Assembly: GCF_020379485.1 (NCBI RefSeq)
Contig: NW_026014817.1
Coordinates: 1-64,000 of the forward strand
Length of the DNA: 64,000 bases
Reading direction: 5' to 3'
Origin: Brassica napus
Taxonomy: Eukaryota > Streptophyta > Magnoliopsida > Brassicales > Brassicaceae
Position numbers and translations under genes: made by a program. The notes below the pieces were generated by a model that was not told where the DNA came from, made no database searches, and worked only from the letters and a program-made list of their open reading frames with translations. Of the stretch, positions 63,637 to 64,000 are shown in pieces. The number at the start of each line of letters is the position of its first letter. Within the stretch, counting starts at the first letter, position 1.

Positions 63637-64000
63637 TGTTGAGTTGAGTTAAGCATATAAGTGAGAAGAGAAGAGGAGTTGAGGAGATGAAGAGATGAGG
63701 CAGAGTGGAGTTTAGAGAGAGTATGGTACGGACGTCCGTACAAGGCCGTACAAGCCGTACAGTCCGTACCATCCAAGCCTCGACCAAAACTTACCATGCA
63801 TTGCCCAAGTGAAATGGTAAACGCGGAAGAGTTACTCAAGAGGAGAAGGATCAGAACGTTGAGAGGATAAGGGAAGAGCATGCCAGGCTGTGACAGGCTG
63901 TAAGGAGAGAAAGCATGCGAGTCCTCTTATCCGTCCATCTCTAAAGCAACCTTTGACTCCACATGCTTCAATAGTGCCCATTTCGAGTTTTGGAAACCCT
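63637..64000 (+). repeat. E9 3' LTR, first 364 bp (cut by window edge)
   Basis: Identical by eye to 52972-53335. About 151 bp of the LTR, its target copy and the rest of E8 and E1 lie beyond 64000. Confidence 0.92.

Larger units (their letters stand above)
1677..64000 (-). mobile_element. E1: Copia LTR retrotransposon, outermost host of the nest (5' end beyond window)
   Basis: E1 is the element inserted in the satellite. It is present as pieces 1677-4546, 22478-22698, 47322-47746 and 51779-51806, which read on into one another once the nested elements and one copy of each target duplication are ignored. Its 3' LTR abuts the satellite, and the last five satellite bases (tcagg, 1672-1676) should be its target duplication, but the other end lies beyond 64000. 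Within the window its frame has no stop of its own. Pieces encode, in minus-strand order, integrase zinc finger (51779-51806), integrase core, then RT and RNase H. Confidence 0.88.
51807..64000 (+). mobile_element. E8: LTR retrotransposon related to E6, inserted in E1 (3' part beyond window)
   Basis: Only the 5' LTR (51807-52804), the primer site (52805-52820) and 150 bp of leader are visible before E9 interrupts it at 52972. Five bases before the LTR (atatg, 51802-51806) are the presumed target duplication. LTR start and leader match E6 closely, so E8 is probably the same family. Whether it codes for anything cannot be seen. Confidence 0.85.
52972..64000 (+). mobile_element. E9: Copia LTR retrotransposon inserted in E8, split by E10 (3' end beyond window)
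   Basis: The 5' LTR is 52972-53486 and the 3' LTR begins at 63637, continuing past the edge. The primer site is 53487-53502 and the polypurine tract 63622-63636. The presumed target (tggtc, 52967-52971) has its partner outside. The internal region is 53487-53610 plus 59115-63636, split by E10. It has two coding lesions, TAG at 61776-61778 and a one-base loss near 62762. Its gag lacks a zinc knuckle. Confidence 0.92.

Overview
The window is plant nuclear DNA from a centromere or its immediate border, most likely from the tribe Brassiceae (Brassica, Raphanus or a relative). The first 1.7 kb is a tandem array of a ~175-bp satellite that I recognise from memory as the CentBr-type centromeric satellite. 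The rest is a nest of LTR retrotransposons, with no single-copy host gene, tRNA, rRNA or CRISPR. All names (E1-E10, G1, G2) are local labels, and all comparisons were made by eye.

Layout and order of insertion. Copia element E1 (minus strand) starts at 1677, directly against the satellite, and runs past the right edge. Four elements sit inside it. E2 (Copia, minus, 4547-22472) holds E4 (Copia, plus, 8990-21268), which holds G1 (CRM-type Ty3/gypsy, minus, 14047-20380). E3 (Copia, minus, 22699-47316) holds G2 (CRM-type gypsy, plus, 25811-32724) and E5 (Copia, minus, 34313-45914); E5 holds the non-coding element E6 (34984-40847). E7 is a compact non-coding element (47747-51773). E8 (plus, from 51807) holds E9 (Copia, plus, from 52972), which holds E10 (Copia, plus, 53616-59114). 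Nine insertions have a visible perfect 5-bp target duplication on both sides; E1, E8 and E9 have their right ends outside the window.

All elements are young by LTR comparison (0-4 substitutions per LTR pair). E10 has one uninterrupted gag-pol frame. E2 and E4 were open from start to stop before being split by a later insertion. G1 is open but lacks the end of RNase H. E3, E5, E9 and G2 carry stops or frameshifts. The Copia elements encode gag, protease, integrase, RT and RNase H in that order; the gypsy elements encode gag, protease, RT, RNase H and integrase, with the frame running into the 3' LTR as known for CRM elements. All elements whose leader is visible have an initiator-Met-tRNA-type primer site.

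The most interesting signal is an RNA-like stem-loop of about 65 nt lying just downstream of the pol stop codon in the Copia and gypsy elements, and next to the polypurine tract in the two non-coding elements. Its stem sequence changes from family to family while pairing is kept. Other signals are a second hairpin against the polypurine tract, SPL-box-like CCGTAC arrays in the U3 of most non-gypsy LTRs, an E1 element that looks like an E9/E10 recombinant with breakpoints at the predicted transcription start and near the pol stop codon, and Copia gags without a zinc knuckle.
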